Shown here: one piece after another, positions 17,891 through 26,039 of the stretch
Position numbering within the stretch: the first letter of the stretch is position 1
How the letters are laid out: each line of letters opens with the position of its first letter
Assembly: GCF_022394535.1 (NCBI RefSeq)
Contig: NZ_CP089414.1
Span: 496,001-560,000, forward strand
Direction: 5' to 3'
Length of the DNA: 64,000 nt
From: Dyella terrae
GTDB lineage: Bacteria; Pseudomonadota; Gammaproteobacteria; Xanthomonadales; Rhodanobacteraceae
Program-made: the position numbers and the translations under genes
Notes under the pieces: generated by a model
Database searches by the model: none
Seen by the model: the letters and a program-made list of their open reading frames with translations, nothing else
What the model was told of the DNA's origin: nothing

Positions 17891-18210
17891 TCATTGCTCT
17901 TTATAGAACTGCGGCTGCCGCTCGGTAAGCACCTTCGCCCCGGTGCACTCGCGGTTGAGCCATTCAACACGCGGCTTGCCATGGATGCATTCGACGAAGC
18001 CGTTCTGTCACGGACCTCCCCTCGCGGTGAACGCCGGAGTGATAGCGGCATCGCGCGGCCGGCGCATGATCACCGTCCCCGTGAACTCCACGCCGCTGTC
18101 CGAACGTATCGTGGTCTCTCTGCCTTGGTCTTTGGATCCACGGTAGATGCCATCGTGCTGCGCCGTCATCACGAGCGAGTTTGTCGGATGCTCACCAATC
18201 AGCATTAAGG
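17891..18210 (-). pseudogene. Decayed IS3-type transposase (OrfB) fragment
   Basis: On the minus strand a short frame carries SDSGVEFTG, the DDE/rve-domain region around the second Asp. After a frame change near 18010, another frame carries QNGFVECIHGKPRVEWLNRE, matching the QNGFVESFNGRLRDE block around the catalytic Glu in IS3-family OrfB proteins. The piece ends in TGA at 17891-17893. No complete transposase, terminal repeats or target duplication are visible. The rest of 17625-18320 shows nothing else supportable. Confidence 0.6.
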
Positions 18211-18320
18211 TGCCGCATGTCCGGTCAGCGGCTGTCGTGAAGCGCTTCTGGCTTTCACGCGGATGACGAATGGCGAGAAGGGACGTTTTGAGCAGGCAAC
18301 CAGGACACGTCACGGAAACA

Positions 18321-18350
18321 AAAAAAGGCCGCAATGCGCGGCCTCTTTTT
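18321..18350 (-). terminator. Rho-independent terminator downstream of infA
   Basis: On the minus strand GGCCGC/GCGGCC (18327-18332 with 18338-18343) forms a 6-bp stem with a 5-base loop, followed by a run of Ts (the A tract on the plus strand). It lies about 100 bases after the infA stop. Confidence 0.65.
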
Positions 18351-18450
18351 TCTCCTGCAGAAGCGCACCCTGTGCGCGACCTCCGGAGCATCGGTTTCAT
18401 CGTTGCCTTGTGGGCAGCTCCGCGTTCAACACGGGCTCCACAGGGCAGGA

Positions 18451-18669
18451 TTACTTCATGCGGTAGGTGATACGGCCCTTGGTCAGGTCGTACGGGGTCA
18501 TCTCCACCTTCACTTTGTCGCCGGTGAGGATGCGGATGTAATGCTTGCGCATGCGGCCGGAAATATGGGCCGTGATGACGTGGCCGTTTTCCAGCTGCAC
18601 GCGGAACATGGTGTTGGGCAGGGTCTCCTGGACCGTGCCTTCCATTTCGATGACGTCGTCTTTGGCCAT
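18451..18669 (-). CDS. infA: Translation initiation factor IF-1
   Basis: A 72-residue OB-fold protein that binds the 30S A site during initiation. The whole sequence is canonical: start [11 protein letters not shown], then [10 protein letters not shown], and ending [11 protein letters not shown]. The frame extends 14 codons further upstream, but the ATG at 18669 gives the universal N-terminus and exact family length. GGA about 7 bases upstream serves as ribosome-binding site. In many gammaproteobacteria infA sits near clpA; here the adhesin and regulator region separates them. Confidence 0.97.
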   Translation of the reverse strand: MAKDDVIEMEGTVQETLPNTMFRVQLENGHVITAHISGRMRKHYIRILTGDKVKVEMTPYDLTKGRITYRMK

Positions 18670-18960
18670 GCGTTCCGGTGAGGGCAGGGGGCAGCCGTCA
18701 TGGCCGCGCAAGCCGTCGATTATGCCACGGAAGTTCGCGGGATGCTCTTCTTCTATTCAGCCCGGGCCTCAGCGGCGCTTTTCAGCGGCGGGTCATGGCC
18801 GCCTTTCGGGGAGGTCCGTCGCCGGGATACGGGCTGGCCGAGGCGAGCCAACGTATTGATATCAAAGCCAGGTATCGCTTATTTCGACTCATGTCCGTAC
18901 CCGGTACGCCCCACGGCCTGTGCTGACTGAAGCTGGGCATGCCGTGGGGTTAAACCGTCA

Positions 18961-19236
18961 TCAGCCGAAGTGCTCGTCGAGCTTGCGACGGATCTCCTGC
19001 TCGACCATGCCCTTCAGCGGCGCGAGCATCATGCCGAGCTCGGCGGTCACCTGGATGGCTTCACTGCCCACGGCAATGCTGCCGTTCACGCCCGGGCGAG
19101 CGAAGCGCAGCGTGTCGCCTTGCCACTGTCCCTCCATGCCGAACTTTTCCTGCATGCGCGCCGCCACTTTGTCGACCACCGCACGAGCCTCGGCCACGGA
19201 GAGCTGGTGCGGGCGGTGGATATCGATCTTGGGCAT
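18961..19236 (-). CDS. Polyhydroxyalkanoic acid system family protein
   Basis: A 91-residue protein, MPKIDIHRPHQLS..., with the features of the family named after polyhydroxyalkanoate gene regions: a HxL start, a central FARPGVNGSIAV and a C-terminal MLAPLKGMVEQEIRRKL helix. Its biochemical role is not established. No PHA synthase, depolymerase or phasin lies in this window, so a direct PHA link is only by family name. It is a single gene. An inverted repeat CCCCACGGC/GCCGTGGGG (18909-18917/18941-18949) lies just past the stop, without a U tract. Confidence 0.75.
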   Translation of the reverse strand: MPKIDIHRPHQLSVAEARAVVDKVAARMQEKFGMEGQWQGDTLRFARPGVNGSIAVGSEAIQVTAELGMMLAPLKGMVEQEIRRKLDEHFG

Positions 19237-19377
19237 GGACGGGTTCCTCTGGAGGCGAAACGGGCATGGTATGTCAGATGGCCGATCGTAGGCTGACTGC
19301 CGTCCTATTGCCTAAAACGAGCACTTAATCGCGCAGGCATCTGCTAGAGTCCCGGCCGTCCATCGACTGGTTCACTG

Positions 19378-20145
19378 ATGCGCATCGAGTTTCCCAATTC
19401 GCCCCGCGAGGACTTTCACTGGGACGGCCCTGCGTTGCGCATCGGCAGTGCGCCGGACAACGATCTGATTCTCGCCGCGCATCAGACGGGCGCGTACCAC
19501 CTGCGCATCCAACTGGATCGTCGCGGCTGGATACTTCAGGTGCTTCCGCAAGGCAATCGCATCTACGTCAACGCGCGCCCAGTGCGCGAGAAGGCGTTAT
19601 TGCGCGCGGGCGACGTCCTCAGCGTGGGCGATTGCCGCATGTTGTTGCGGGCCGAAGAAGGGCCTGCGCACAACCTGCCCGTGACGGTGCCGGCCGAAGG
19701 GCGCTGCACGGTAGCTTTGCGTGCCGTGGCGGGGCCGCTTTCCGGTCGCGTACTGTCGCTGCAGGAGAAGCTGGAACTGGGCCCGCACGGACGTATCCCC
19801 CTCGAATTGCCGCAAGGTGAGACGGCGTCGCTGGCGGTGTTTTGGCGTGACGGTCAACTGATGCTGGAGGCAGGGCAGCAGTCCACGCGTTACCCGCTAC
19901 GCGTGAATGGCGTACCCGTAACGCAGGCGACTCTGCGGCCCGGCGACCAGGTCGGCCTCGGCATGCATCGTTTCGTGGTCGATGCCCCGGGCTTGGAGCC
20001 CGAGCCGGAGATCGCGGCCCCTGAGCCCGAGAAGCAACATCTGCCCGAGGAAGACGCCGGTCCACGTGGCGAGGTCTGGTGGCTGATTGCCACGGCGGCC
20101 GTGCTGGCGCTGGGTATTGCAGTGGTTTTGTTGGTGCGCTTCTGA
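19378..20145 (+). CDS. FHA-domain protein with C-terminal membrane anchor
   Basis: A 255-residue protein. Residues about 1-90 fit a forkhead-associated fold: LRIGSAPDNDLIL, a His in GAYHLRIQL where FHA domains place the SxxH ligand residues, and VNARPV. A second, weaker FHA-like region (residues about 110-200) includes YPLRVNGVPV and GDQVGLGMHRFVV. A Pro/Glu-rich linker follows, then one hydrophobic helix near the C-terminus (WWLIATAAVLALGIAVVLLV), so it is probably tail-anchored in the inner membrane facing the cytoplasm. FHA domains bind phosphothreonine. No Ser/Thr kinase or type VI secretion genes are adjacent, so its partner is unknown. Confidence 0.75.
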   Translation: MRIEFPNSPREDFHWDGPALRIGSAPDNDLILAAHQTGAYHLRIQLDRRGWILQVLPQGNRIYVNARPVREKALLRAGDVLSVGDCRMLLRAEEGPAHNLPVTVPAEGRCTVALRAVAGPLSGRVLSLQEKLELGPHGRIPLELPQGETASLAVFWRDGQLMLEAGQQSTRYPLRVNGVPVTQATLRPGDQVGLGMHRFVVDAPGLEPEPEIAAPEPEKQHLPEEDAGPRGEVWWLIATAAVLALGIAVVLLVRF

Positions 20146-20244
20146 GGTCGCTTGCGGGCGATTTGCTGGCCTCTCTATCCGGGTTAACGCTGCGTTGCTG
20201 CGACGCGGCATAATGCGGCGACCATCCTGTCAAAGGCGTCGTCA

Positions 20245-21330
20245 GTGAGCAGACTCTGGAATTTCAGCGCCGGCCCAGCCGCGCTGCCGCAACCGGTACT
20301 CGAACGCGCCCAGCGCGAGCTGTTGGACTGGCAAGGTTGCGGTGCCTCGGTGATGGAGCTTTCCCATCGCGGCAAACTGTTCATGGGGTTGGCGCAGCAG
20401 GCCGAGGCCGATCTGCGGGATCTGCTGGCGATTCCACAGAACTACGCCGTGCTATTCCTACAGGGCGGGGCCACCCAGCATTTCGCCCAGATCCCCATGA
20501 ATCTGGCGAGCGAGGGCGACAGCGCGGATTACGTCGTCACCGGTCACTGGGGTGAAAAGGCCGCCAGTGAAGCGGCTCCGTACGTCAGGGTGAGTGTGGC
20601 AGCCAGCAGCAAAAACGAGAGCTACTTGCGAGTGCCGCCACGCGAGACGTGGCAGCTCGATCCGTGTGCGGCCTACGTACACTACACGCCGAACGAAACC
20701 ATCCACGGCGTGGAATTTCATGACATTCCGGATGTCGGCGACGTGCCGCTGGTGGCGGATATGTCATCGGACATACTCTCCGGCCCCGTCGACGTGTCGA
20801 AGTTCGGCCTGATCTATGCCGGCGCGCAGAAGAACATCGGCCCCTCGGGCCTAGTGATCCTGATCGTGCGCCGCGACCTGCTTGAACGTGCCTCGCGCCC
20901 GATGGCGCGCATCTTCCGCTACGCCGATCACGCAGCGAACGATTCCATGCTCAACACGCCCAATACGTGGGGCTGGTATCTGGCTGGCCTGACCTTCCAA
21001 TGGCTCAAGGAGCAGGGCGGGCTGGCGGCAATGCGCGAGCGAAACCTGGCGAAGGCCGCGTTGCTATACGACGCGATCGATGGCTCCGGTGGCTACTACC
21101 GCAATCCGATCGAGCATGCCTCGCGCTCGCGCATGAATGTGCCATTCACCCTGCACGATAGCGCGTTGGACGCCGATTTCCTCAAGGAATCGGAGGCGGC
21201 TGGCCTGCTCGCACTCAAAGGGCATAAGGCGATTGGCGGCATGCGCGCCTCGATCTACAACGCGGTGCCGCCCGAAGCGGTGCAGGTATTGGTGGCCTTC
21301 ATGCAGGACTTTGCCAAACGTCACGGATGA
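20245..21330 (+). CDS. serC: Phosphoserine aminotransferase
   Basis: A 361-residue class V PLP enzyme that converts 3-phosphohydroxypyruvate to phosphoserine, and also serves pyridoxal phosphate synthesis. It shows the NFSAGPAALP start, GGATQHFA and the PLP-lysine segment YAGAQKNIGPSGL (Lys near residue 196). Start is the GTG at 20245 with AAAGG 9 bases upstream. It is the first gene of a serC-pheA-aroA-kdsB run, similar to the serC-aroA linkage of enterobacteria. Confidence 0.95.
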   Translation: MSRLWNFSAGPAALPQPVLERAQRELLDWQGCGASVMELSHRGKLFMGLAQQAEADLRDLLAIPQNYAVLFLQGGATQHFAQIPMNLASEGDSADYVVTGHWGEKAASEAAPYVRVSVAASSKNESYLRVPPRETWQLDPCAAYVHYTPNETIHGVEFHDIPDVGDVPLVADMSSDILSGPVDVSKFGLIYAGAQKNIGPSGLVILIVRRDLLERASRPMARIFRYADHAANDSMLNTPNTWGWYLAGLTFQWLKEQGGLAAMRERNLAKAALLYDAIDGSGGYYRNPIEHASRSRMNVPFTLHDSALDADFLKESEAAGLLALKGHKAIGGMRASIYNAVPPEAVQVLVAFMQDFAKRHG

Positions 21331-21409
21331 AACCGTTGCATGGTGATGGGGTATGCGGGACTATCCCGCGTTCCCCGTTTGGACTTCTTTCCTTCCGCAT
21401 CGTTACGAC

Positions 21410-22498
21410 ATGACCGACAAGAAATCCTCGCTTTCCGACGTGCGCGAGCGCATCGACAGTATCGATCAGCAGATCCAACAGCTGATTTCCGAACGCGCCG
21501 GCTGGGCGCAGGAGGTGGCGCGCGTGAAGGGCGCAGGGCTCTCGGCGATCGACTATTACCGACCGGAGCGCGAGGCCCACGTGTTGCGCATGGTGGTCGA
21601 TCGCAACGATGGGCCGCTTACCGATGTTGAGATGGTGCGGCTTTTCCGCGAAATCATGTCCTCGTGCCTGGCGCAGGAAGATCCCCTCAAGGTCGGCTTC
21701 CTCGGCCCCGAAGGCACGTTCAGCGAACAGGCTGTGCGCAAGCACTTCGGTCACGCCGCGTATGGGTTGCCGCTTGGCAGCATCGAGGAAGTGTTCCAGG
21801 AGGTCGCGGCGGGCCATGCCGATTTCGGCGTGGTGCCCGTGGAGAACTCCGGGCAGGGCATGATCCAGGTCACCCTGGATATGTTCCTCACCTCCGAAGC
21901 CACTATCTGCGGTGAGGTGGAACTGCGCGTCCACCAATGCCTGCATTCGCTCAACGGCAAGCTGGAAGGCATCAAGCGTGTCTATGCGCATGCGCAGTCG
22001 TTGCAGCAGTGCAAGACCTGGTTGCGCATCAATCTGCCCGGCGTGGAATGCGTCGCAGTGAGCAGCAATGCGGAGGCAGCGCGTCTGGCCCGCCACGCAG
22101 ATGATGCCGCCGCTATTGCCGGCGAAACGGCCGGGCGCGTCTATGGTCTCAAGACCGTGGCGCAGGCCATCGAAGATCGCGCGGACAATACGACGCGCTT
22201 CCTCGTCATTGGGCGCTCGTTGTTCCCGCCTTCGGGCAACGACCGCACGTCGCTGCTCATCACGGTGAACGACAAGCCGGGCGCGCTCTATCATGTGCTC
22301 AAGCCGTTCGCCGAACACGACATCAGTCTTAACCGCATCGAATCCCGTCCCGCCCATTCGGGCAAGTGGCAGTACGCGTTTTTCATCGACGTGTCGGGCC
22401 ACATCAACGACGAGCCGATGCAGGCCGCCATGAAGGAAATGGGCGAGGCCGCCGCGCAGGTGCGCGTGCTTGGCTCTTACCCGGTGGCGCTGCCCTGA
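21410..22498 (+). CDS. pheA: Bifunctional chorismate mutase / prephenate dehydratase (P-protein)
   Basis: A 362-residue enzyme of phenylalanine synthesis. The N-terminal AroQ chorismate mutase domain (about 1-90) has VRERIDSIDQQIQQLI. The prephenate dehydratase domain follows (VGFLGPEGTFSEQA, with the catalytic TRF motif in DNTTRFLVIG). A C-terminal ACT domain carries ISLNRIESRP, which binds phenylalanine for feedback inhibition. The ATG at 21410 is chosen over one 57 bases upstream because MTDKKSSL begins the mutase domain at the normal distance. A short GCGGGA/TCCCGC hairpin lies in the leader. Confidence 0.95.
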   Translation: MTDKKSSLSDVRERIDSIDQQIQQLISERAGWAQEVARVKGAGLSAIDYYRPEREAHVLRMVVDRNDGPLTDVEMVRLFREIMSSCLAQEDPLKVGFLGPEGTFSEQAVRKHFGHAAYGLPLGSIEEVFQEVAAGHADFGVVPVENSGQGMIQVTLDMFLTSEATICGEVELRVHQCLHSLNGKLEGIKRVYAHAQSLQQCKTWLRINLPGVECVAVSSNAEAARLARHADDAAAIAGETAGRVYGLKTVAQAIEDRADNTTRFLVIGRSLFPPSGNDRTSLLITVNDKPGALYHVLKPFAEHDISLNRIESRPAHSGKWQYAFFIDVSGHINDEPMQAAMKEMGEAAAQVRVLGSYPVALP

Positions 22499-22539
22499 TA
22501 TGTATCGGGCCGCCGCAGGGCGGCCCCTGGAGAATCCCC

Positions 22540-23838
22540 GTGACCCGACTCGACTGGACCAGTCACCATGCCCGTGCGCTGAAAGGTAGCGTGCGCGTGC
22601 CGGGCGACAAATCCGTATCGCACCGCGCACTCATGCTGGGTGCGCTGGCCGAAGGTACTTCGCATATCCGTGGTTTCCTGGAAGGCGAGGACACGCGTGC
22701 GACCGCCGCCGTCCTTCAGCAATTGGGCGTGCGCATCGACGCGCCGGCTGATGGCGAGCGTGTGGTGCATGGCGTGGGCCTGCATGGCTTGCAAGGCACT
22801 ACCTCGCTGCTCGATTGCGGTAACGCTGGTACAGGCATGCGTCTGCTCGCCGGCTTGTTGGCGGGGCAGGCGTTCGACAGCACGCTGGTGGGCGACGAAT
22901 CGTTGTCTAAGCGCCCGATGCGTCGGGTAACCGACCCGCTAGCCAGCATGGCGGCAAAGATCGATACGCAGGATGGTCTTCCGCCGCTGCGTATTCATGG
23001 CGGCCAATCGCTTACCGGCATCGCGTATACATTGCCGGTGGCCAGTGCTCAGGTGAAATCGGCATTGCTGCTTGCTGGGTTGTACGCGCAGGGTGCGACG
23101 GAGGTGATCGAGCCGCACCCGACGCGCGATTACACCGAACGCATGCTGGCCGCGTTTGGCTGGCCTATCGAGTTCGCGCCCGGCCGCGCGAGGCTGACGG
23201 GTGGGCACTCGCTTCGCGCCACGAACGTGGATGTACCTGCGGATTTTTCCTCGGCTGCGTTTTTCCTGGTCGCCGGTAGCATCGTGCCAGGGTCCGAGCT
23301 GCATCTGCCGGCGGTGGGTCTCAATCCACGTCGCACTGGTCTGCTGCAAGCCTTGCGCCTGATGGGCGCGGATATCCGCGTGGAGAACGAGCGCGAGAGC
23401 GGCGGCGAGCCGGTCGGTGATCTCGTAGTGCGGTACGCGCCGTTGCATGGCATCGAACTGCCCGAGGCACTCGTGCCGGACATGATCGATGAATTCCCCG
23501 CACTGTTCGTGGCCGCCACCGCGGCCACGGGTAAGACCGTGGTGCGGGGTGCGGCGGAGCTGCGCGTGAAGGAATCGGATCGCCTTGCCAGCATGGCGGC
23601 GGGCCTGCGTGCACTCGGCGCCACCATCGATGAGGTGCCGGATGGCGCGACGATCGAAGGCGGCCCGCTGGGCGGTGGCGTCATCGACAGTCACGGGGAT
23701 CACCGCATCGCCATGAGTTTTGCGGTGGCCGGGCTCATCGCCAACGGCCCGGTGCAGATCCATGACTGTGGCAACGTAGCGACCTCATTCCCGGGCTTCC
23801 TCGAGCTGGCGAACGGTTGCGGGTTCGACCTTCGCTAG
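22540..23838 (+). CDS. aroA: 3-phosphoshikimate 1-carboxyvinyltransferase (EPSP synthase)
   Basis: A 432-residue shikimate-pathway enzyme joining shikimate-3-phosphate and PEP. Family motifs are clear: PGDKSVSHRALML near the N-terminus, LDCGNAGTGMRLL, VPGDKS-type PEP-binding Lys and SHGDHRIAMSFAV at the end. It starts with GTG at 22540, with TGGAG 8 bases upstream. The frame stays open back into pheA, but that extension is non-homologous. A GGGCCGCC/GGGCGGCC-type hairpin without a U tract lies in the 41-bp gap after pheA. Confidence 0.95.
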   Translation: MTRLDWTSHHARALKGSVRVPGDKSVSHRALMLGALAEGTSHIRGFLEGEDTRATAAVLQQLGVRIDAPADGERVVHGVGLHGLQGTTSLLDCGNAGTGMRLLAGLLAGQAFDSTLVGDESLSKRPMRRVTDPLASMAAKIDTQDGLPPLRIHGGQSLTGIAYTLPVASAQVKSALLLAGLYAQGATEVIEPHPTRDYTERMLAAFGWPIEFAPGRARLTGGHSLRATNVDVPADFSSAAFFLVAGSIVPGSELHLPAVGLNPRRTGLLQALRLMGADIRVENERESGGEPVGDLVVRYAPLHGIELPEALVPDMIDEFPALFVAATAATGKTVVRGAAELRVKESDRLASMAAGLRALGATIDEVPDGATIEGGPLGGGVIDSHGDHRIAMSFAVAGLIANGPVQIHDCGNVATSFPGFLELANGCGFDLR

Positions 23839-23927
23839 GCTTGACCCTCTCCTTCAGCGAGGGAGAGCCTGTCACTCGCCCTGTGGAGATGTAGCCGCTA
23901 CGCTTGGCGCTCCGTCCCGAGGTGACC

Positions 23928-24701
23928 ATGTCCGCTGCCACGCCCTCCTTCATCGTCGCCATTCCCGCCCGTTACGGCTCTACGCGTTTGCCAGCCAAGC
24001 CGCTGCGTGAAATCGCAGGCGTGCCGATGGTGGTGCGTGTGGCACAGCGCGCGCTGGAGGCAGGTGCTGCGCAGGTGATCGTCGCCGTGGACGACCAGCG
24101 TATCGCCGATGCCTTGCAGGGGCAGGGTGTGGATGTGTGCATGACCCGCAGCGATCACGCGTCCGGTAGTGATCGCTTGGCTGAATGTGCCGAACACTAT
24201 CGCTGGGCCGACGATGCCATCGTGGTGAATCTTCAGGGCGACGAGCCATTCGCCCCCGCTGCCGGCATCCGTGAAGTAGCCCGCGCACTGGCCGACGACG
24301 ATGCCCCCATGGCCACGCTGGCTACACCCATTACGGAAGCCCACGAGCTGTTCGATCCCAACGTGGTCAAGCTGGTGCGCTCGGTCGGTGGGCGCGCGCT
24401 GTATTTCAGTCGTGCACCGGCGCCGTGGGCGCGCGATGCGTTCGCGCTTCATCGTGATGTTCTGCCGGAAGGCGTGCCGTTCCTGCGCCATATCGGCATC
24501 TATGCGTATCGGGCGGGTTTTCTGAAGCGCTACACCACGCTGGCGCGCACACCACTGGAGCAGGCGGAGTCACTGGAGCAACTGCGTGTGCTTGAGCACG
24601 GTTTCCCCATCGCCGCCCGCCTGACGCCGGAACCGTTTCCGCCGGGCATCGATACTGAGGCTGATCTGGAGCGCGCAGAGCGCTGGTTGAGCGGCAGCTG
24701 A
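23928..24701 (+). CDS. kdsB: 3-deoxy-manno-octulosonate cytidylyltransferase
   Basis: A 257-residue cytoplasmic enzyme that activates KDO as CMP-KDO for lipopolysaccharide inner-core synthesis. Evidence: [17 protein letters not shown] (nucleotide-binding start), [25 protein letters not shown] and the HIGIYAYR segment. The ATG at 23928 has GAGGTGA directly upstream, which settles the start over an earlier in-frame ATG. It is the last gene of the serC-aroA run. A CTCTCC/GGAGAG hairpin (23847-23867) lies in the 89-bp gap. Confidence 0.95.
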   Translation: MSAATPSFIVAIPARYGSTRLPAKPLREIAGVPMVVRVAQRALEAGAAQVIVAVDDQRIADALQGQGVDVCMTRSDHASGSDRLAECAEHYRWADDAIVVNLQGDEPFAPAAGIREVARALADDDAPMATLATPITEAHELFDPNVVKLVRSVGGRALYFSRAPAPWARDAFALHRDVLPEGVPFLRHIGIYAYRAGFLKRYTTLARTPLEQAESLEQLRVLEHGFPIAARLTPEPFPPGIDTEADLERAERWLSGS

Positions 24702-24705
24702 TCGA

Positions 24706-24864
24706 TCAGCGTCGACGGCGTACGAGCATCACGAACAAACCGCCGAGCACCAGGCCCACGACAAGCCCGATACCGGCGCCCCAAAGGGCGCCGTTGTTGC
24801 CGGCGATGAGGCGGCCGATGAAGAAGCCGAGCACGAATAGAATGGGTAGTGGCAAACAGCCCAT
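24706..24864 (-). CDS. Small two-helix membrane protein, unknown function
   Basis: A 52-codon frame, ATG at 24864 and TGA at 24706-24708. It starts MGCLPLPILFVLGFFIGRLI, followed by a GNNGALWGAG turn, a second hydrophobic segment (IGLVVGLVLGGLFVMLV) and an RRRR tail. Two glycine-rich hydrophobic helices and a basic tail suggest an inner-membrane protein with the C-terminus in the cytoplasm. It is convergent with kdsB, ending 4 bases after the kdsB stop, and upstream lies the TonB-domain gene. Codon use is GC-rich like its neighbours, which supports real coding. I do not recognise a named family. Confidence 0.55.
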   Translation of the reverse strand: MGCLPLPILFVLGFFIGRLIAGNNGALWGAGIGLVVGLVLGGLFVMLVRRRR

Positions 24865-24930
24865 GCGTATCTCTACCGTTCCTTCCGTCCCCTGCGCCGC
24901 GACGCGTCGCGCAGAACGGGCGGATTCTGG

Positions 24931-25350
24931 CTATTTGTTGAAGGTAATCGGGATCTGCACATAGCCGTCGGCGGGTGCGCCCTGCTTGATCGCCGGTTTG
25001 TACGACCAGGCTTTCACCGTCCGGATGGCCTCGTCGTCCAGTGCCGTCGATCCGGATGACATCATCACGTGGAAAGACTTTGCCTTGCCGTCGGCGCCCA
25101 CCTGCACCATCACCACCACCGTGCCCGCGACACCGGCGTTTTTCATGGCGGTGGAATAACGGGGCGCGGGCTGGGGGCGATCCTCGTCGACGCTGGCTGG
25201 GCGGTCGGCAGATACGCTGTCGGCATGACTCGCGGCGGATGATGCGGCCGCTGGCGCGGATGAATCCTGTGCAGCGGTCCCGGCGAAAGCCGCCTGACCC
25301 AGGATGATCGCGGCAACGCAGGCCGCTGTCGTCATCAGCTTGCTCTTCAC
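24931..25350 (-). CDS. Periplasmic TonB C-terminal-domain protein
   Basis: A 139-residue product from the GTG at 25350, preceded by GGGGGGAAGAAC. The frame is open much further upstream, but this start gives a clean signal peptide (VKSKLMTTAACVAAIILGQAAFA). An Ala/Ser-rich linker follows, then a TonB_C fold from about residue 55: PRYSTAMKNAGVAGTVVVMV, DDEAIRTVKAWSYKPA and a final VQIPITF. There is no N-terminal proline-rich TonB rod and no ExbB/ExbD nearby. It is therefore an energy-transducer-like soluble protein, a type common in Xanthomonadales; the partner receptor is unknown. Confidence 0.75.
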   Translation of the reverse strand: MKSKLMTTAACVAAIILGQAAFAGTAAQDSSAPAAASSAASHADSVSADRPASVDEDRPQPAPRYSTAMKNAGVAGTVVVMVQVGADGKAKSFHVMMSSGSTALDDEAIRTVKAWSYKPAIKQGAPADGYVQIPITFNK

Positions 25351-25548
25351 GTTCTTCCCCCCTGTTAACCACCCAAGCATAGTCGGGCTGTGCGCTTGGC
25401 AACAATCATGTCCTCTGGCACAGCGGGCGGGCTTGATAGTGGCCTGTTGCGCAGCCATAAGAATGAATTGCGCAAGGCGGGCCGTAGAGTCCTGCGCCTG
25501 GTTTGTCGACATTCGCGCCATAAGGGCCTGAGAGGAACATTGTTTCTG

Positions 25549-26022
25549 ATGAGAACTCGCGAAGGTCTGTCCATTCTTTTCGTTTGCATGGGCAATATTT
25601 GCCGCTCCCCCTTGGTGGAAGCCGTGGCGCGCCAACGCAGTGCAGAGGCGGGCCTGGCATTGACGCTAGCCTCCTGCGGCACGGGAAACTGGCACGCTGG
25701 CAAAGGAGCCGATCCCCGGATGGTGCGGGCCGCCGCTGCCGCAGGGTACGACCTTGCGCCGCATCGGGCGCGCCAGGTGCGGACGTCGGACTTTGTGGAG
25801 TTTGACTGGGTGCTGGCCATGGACCGGGACAATCTGGCGTACCTCGAAGAGACCCGCCGTGGGCGCGGGGTGGAACCTACGCTGTTTCTGCCCTGGGCGA
25901 GCGTGACCGAGCCGGAGGAATTCCCCGATCCGTACTTTGGTGCGGAGGAAGGCTTCCGTCATGCCGTGGCGCTGGCGGAGCAGGGCGTGGATGGCCTGAT
26001 CGCACGCCTGCGGCGCGGGTGA
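25549..26022 (+). CDS. Low-molecular-weight protein-tyrosine phosphatase
   Basis: A 157-residue phosphatase. The P-loop C-x5-R-S appears as FVCMGNICRSPLVEA (Cys near residue 14), and the general-acid Asp lies in the EFPDPYFG segment near residue 126. This matches the LMW-PTP family, which dephosphorylates tyrosine kinases and small phosphorylated substrates; in bacteria many act with Wzc-type kinases. No such kinase is nearby. The ATG at 25549 yields the normal family length; an upstream TTG (25540) is also possible. uvrC starts 17 bases after the stop, so the two are likely co-transcribed. Confidence 0.88.
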   Translation: MRTREGLSILFVCMGNICRSPLVEAVARQRSAEAGLALTLASCGTGNWHAGKGADPRMVRAAAAAGYDLAPHRARQVRTSDFVEFDWVLAMDRDNLAYLEETRRGRGVEPTLFLPWASVTEPEEFPDPYFGAEEGFRHAVALAEQGVDGLIARLRRG

Positions 26023-26039
26023 GCGGATAGAATTACGCG

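Noticed and set aside
17837..18208. A 123-codon plus-strand frame in the gap after the response regulator
   Set aside because: No family resemblance and poor codon pattern. The minus strand of the same stretch carries transposase remnants.
18909..18949. Inverted repeat CCCCACGGC/GCCGTGGGG as terminator of the PHA-system gene
   Set aside because: The loop is 23 bases and there is no U tract on either strand, so termination is not supported.
22366..22539. Upstream extension of aroA into pheA
   Set aside because: The added 58 residues are antifamily sequence out of frame with pheA. The GTG at 22540 has a proper ribosome-binding site and gives the normal AroA N-terminus.
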